From NCBI GenBank assembly GCA_003354055.1, contig PIVQ01000350.1:1-7408 (forward strand): a stretch of 7,408 nt of DNA. The letters are read 5' to 3'. The translations under genes were made by a program, and so were the position numbers. Positions within the stretch are counted from its first letter, which is position 1; each line of letters opens with the position of its first letter. This DNA comes from Desulfobacteraceae bacterium. GTDB lineage: Bacteria; Desulfobacterota; Desulfobacteria; Desulfobacterales; Desulfobacteraceae. Shown in pieces: positions 6,139 through 7,408 of this stretch. Under the pieces are notes generated by a model. It saw only the letters and a list, made by a program, of their open reading frames with translations. It ran no database searches and was not told where the DNA came from.

Positions 6139-6286
6139 AAAAACCCGTGCTTGGATGAAAACTTGCCCATATGCAAGGCGCAAGAAAGTCTGAAACCGGA
6201 GTGTACTATTGTACATGAGGCCCGATTCTATAATTTGGCAAACTTTTGCAGCAACGCGGCAGATGGGTGAGTTTTCGTTCAAGCAC
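6139..6286 (-). terminator. Candidate terminator of proS formed by the 140-bp element
   Basis: Read on the - strand, the long hairpin closes with CAAGCAC, then GGG and five T residues (6143-6139), the layout of a hairpin with a T run. It starts directly after the proS stop. If it terminates, rel/spoT needs a promoter in or just after the element, and I could not identify a good one. The stem is imperfect and about 84 bases separate the arms, so efficiency is uncertain. Confidence 0.3.
6147..6286. repeat. 140-bp imperfect inverted-repeat element between proS and rel/spoT
   Basis: The 28-base ends (6147-6174 and 6259-6286) are inverted copies that match at 23 of 28 positions; both begin GTGCTTG and share GAAAACT and CCCAT. 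Inside is a second small dyad, TGTAC-TATT-GTACA (6202-6215). The outer arm starts three bases after the proS stop. A - strand frame runs through it from a TTG codon at 6282 and ends overlapping the rel/spoT start, but it lacks a ribosome binding site. The element resembles, from memory, dispersed intergenic repeats of Desulfobacteraceae with a central GAGTGTAC...GTACATGAGG segment; I could not check this. The lack of coding signs and the strong dyad argue for a non-autonomous mobile or REP-like element. Confidence 0.75.
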
Positions 6287-6289
6287 TAA

Positions 6290-7408
6290 CTAATATGCCT
6301 TTGCAAACAAAACCCGCTTCTCGCTCTTCTCACCGCAGCAGATGCAGGTTCCCAGCTCTTTTGGACTGTCAAAAGGTATACAACGAATGGTCACGGAAAG
6401 ATCTTTTTTAATCTTTTCCTCGCAACTACCTGCTCCGCACCAATGGGACATGACAAAGGCCCCGTTGTTGTAACCTTTGGTCTTTTTATACAGGGCGTAG
6501 AACTCATCCTTATCATCAATGGAAAAGGTGTTGTCTTCCTTGTATTTAAGAGCTCTGGCGAACAGGGTGTCCTGGATGTCGTCCAGAATATCTGTAATGG
6601 TATTTACAAACTCATCCCTGTCCATGCCGGCCTTTTTATTGGTATCCCTGCGGGCCATGAACACCGCGCTATTGGCAATATCCCTGGGTCCAAGCTCGAT
6701 GCGGACGGGAATCCCCTTTTTCACCCAGTCCCATCCTCTGGCACCGCCGATGTCACGGTCGTCAATTTCCACCTCAACCGCTCTGCCGTGATACATCTGG
6801 CCTCTCAGCGCCTCTTTCAGTGCTTTGGCACTTTCCATGGTCTCGGTATTGTCGGCCCCTTTTTTTATGATGGGCAGAATCACCACATGGGCCGGTGCCA
6901 CACGGGGCGGAACCACCAGGCCGTCATCATCGGAGTGAACCATGATCATCCCGCCGATCATCCGGGTGGATGTGCCCCAGGATGTGGTCCAGGCATAGGC
7001 TTCCTCACCGTCTTCATTCTGGAAGGTAATATTGGACCCCTTGGCAAAATTCTGGCCCAGGAAATGAGAAGTACCTGCCTGGAGAGCACGTTTATCCTGC
7101 ATCATAGCCTCGATACAGGTGGTGTCGTCTGCACCCGGAAAGCGTTCGGACTCACTTTTCTGTCCCTTAACCACAGGCATGGCCAGCTGCTCTTCAACAA
7201 ATTTGGAATAGATATCCAGCATCTGATGGGTTCTATCGACTGCCTCTTCCTTGGTGGCATGGGCGGTATGTCCCTCCTGCCACAGGAATTCACTGGTTCT
7301 CAAAAACATCCGGGTCCGCATTTCCCAGCGGACCACATTGGCCCATTGGTTCAGGAGGATGGGCAGATCCCGGTAAGATGAGGTCCACTTGGACATGGAT
7401 TCCCCGAT
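6290..7408 (-). CDS. proS: Prolyl-tRNA synthetase, archaeal/eukaryotic type (N-terminus beyond window)
   Basis: The C-terminal 372 residues of a class II ProRS, which charges tRNA-Pro with proline in the cytoplasm. The frame is open to the right edge (IGES before the Met at 7396), so that Met is internal; about 100-110 N-terminal residues, including motif 1, are missing. Counting from the edge, SYRDLPILLNQWANVVRWE is at 11-29, motif 2 (MFLRTSEFLWQEGH) at 34-47 with Arg37 and Glu40, and motif 3 (GTSTRMIGGMIMVH) at 145-158 with Arg149, followed by VVPPRVAP. Only about 100 residues separate motifs 2 and 3, so the INS editing domain of ordinary bacterial ProRS is absent. The anticodon-binding domain spans about 172-280. 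The extra C-terminal domain carries the zinc set C324-x4-C329 and C355-x2-C358 and ends in the conserved terminal Tyr. All mark the archaeal/eukaryotic (ProS type 3) form. Confidence 0.95.
   Translation of the reverse strand: MGESMSKWTSSYRDLPILLNQWANVVRWEMRTRMFLRTSEFLWQEGHTAHATKEEAVDRTHQMLDIYSKFVEEQLAMPVVKGQKSESERFPGADDTTCIEAMMQDKRALQAGTSHFLGQNFAKGSNITFQNEDGEEAYAWTTSWGTSTRMIGGMIMVHSDDDGLVVPPRVAPAHVVILPIIKKGADNTETMESAKALKEALRGQMYHGRAVEVEIDDRDIGGARGWDWVKKGIPVRIELGPRDIANSAVFMARRDTNKKAGMDRDEFVNTITDILDDIQDTLFARALKYKEDNTFSIDDKDEFYALYKKTKGYNNGAFVMSHWCGAGSCEEKIKKDLSVTIRCIPFDSPKELGTCICCGEKSEKRVLFAKAY

Noticed and set aside
6443..7381. 312-codon open frame on the + strand, opposite proS
   Set aside because: It lies wholly antisense to a well-supported proS, has no recognisable domain, and long antisense frames are common shadows of codon bias.

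Overview
The window looks like a chromosomal core region of a Gram-negative bacterium. A BamD-type outer-membrane lipoprotein gene shows a double membrane, and all the long genes are household genes with intact motifs. The combination of an archaeal/eukaryotic-type prolyl-tRNA synthetase, one bifunctional Rel/SpoT enzyme, a PIN-PhoH ATPase and a trxA-trxB-bamD cluster fits the Desulfobacterota, most likely a sulfate reducer of the Desulfobacteraceae type. This placement is from memory of gene content and of the intergenic repeats; no search was run.

Layout: positions 1-1638 are a + strand operon: the last codons of a thioredoxin gene, trxB (63-977) and bamD (979-1638), packed with almost no spacing. 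rpmB (1730-1924) follows and ends at a strong hairpin terminator (1986-2020). From there all genes run on the - strand. A PIN-PhoH ATPase gene (2049-3368) converges on rpmB. A 572-bp gene-free stretch (3369-3940) holds a promoter for phoH, a 12-bp tandem repeat, a perfect short hairpin and a striking 9-nt-periodic inverted repeat. Then come rel/spoT (3941-6100), a 140-bp inverted-repeat element (6147-6286) and proS, which runs off the right edge (6290-7408).

How the genes relate: thioredoxin and its reductase form the NADPH-dependent disulfide-reducing system. BamD belongs to the beta-barrel assembly machine. L28, ProRS, Rel and PhoH2 all touch translation or RNA: ribosome assembly, charging of tRNA-Pro, the (p)ppGpp response to uncharged tRNA, and RNA unwinding and cleavage. 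proS and rel share a strand, so charging and starvation signalling may be transcriptionally linked.

The coding part is ordinary. The interesting material is intergenic: two unrelated inverted-repeat elements, each just downstream of a - strand gene (rel and proS), each able to fold into a long hairpin followed by a T run on that strand. There is also a possible small ORF overlapping the phoH start by ATGA, recalling the PhoAT-PhoH2 arrangement of mycobacteria.
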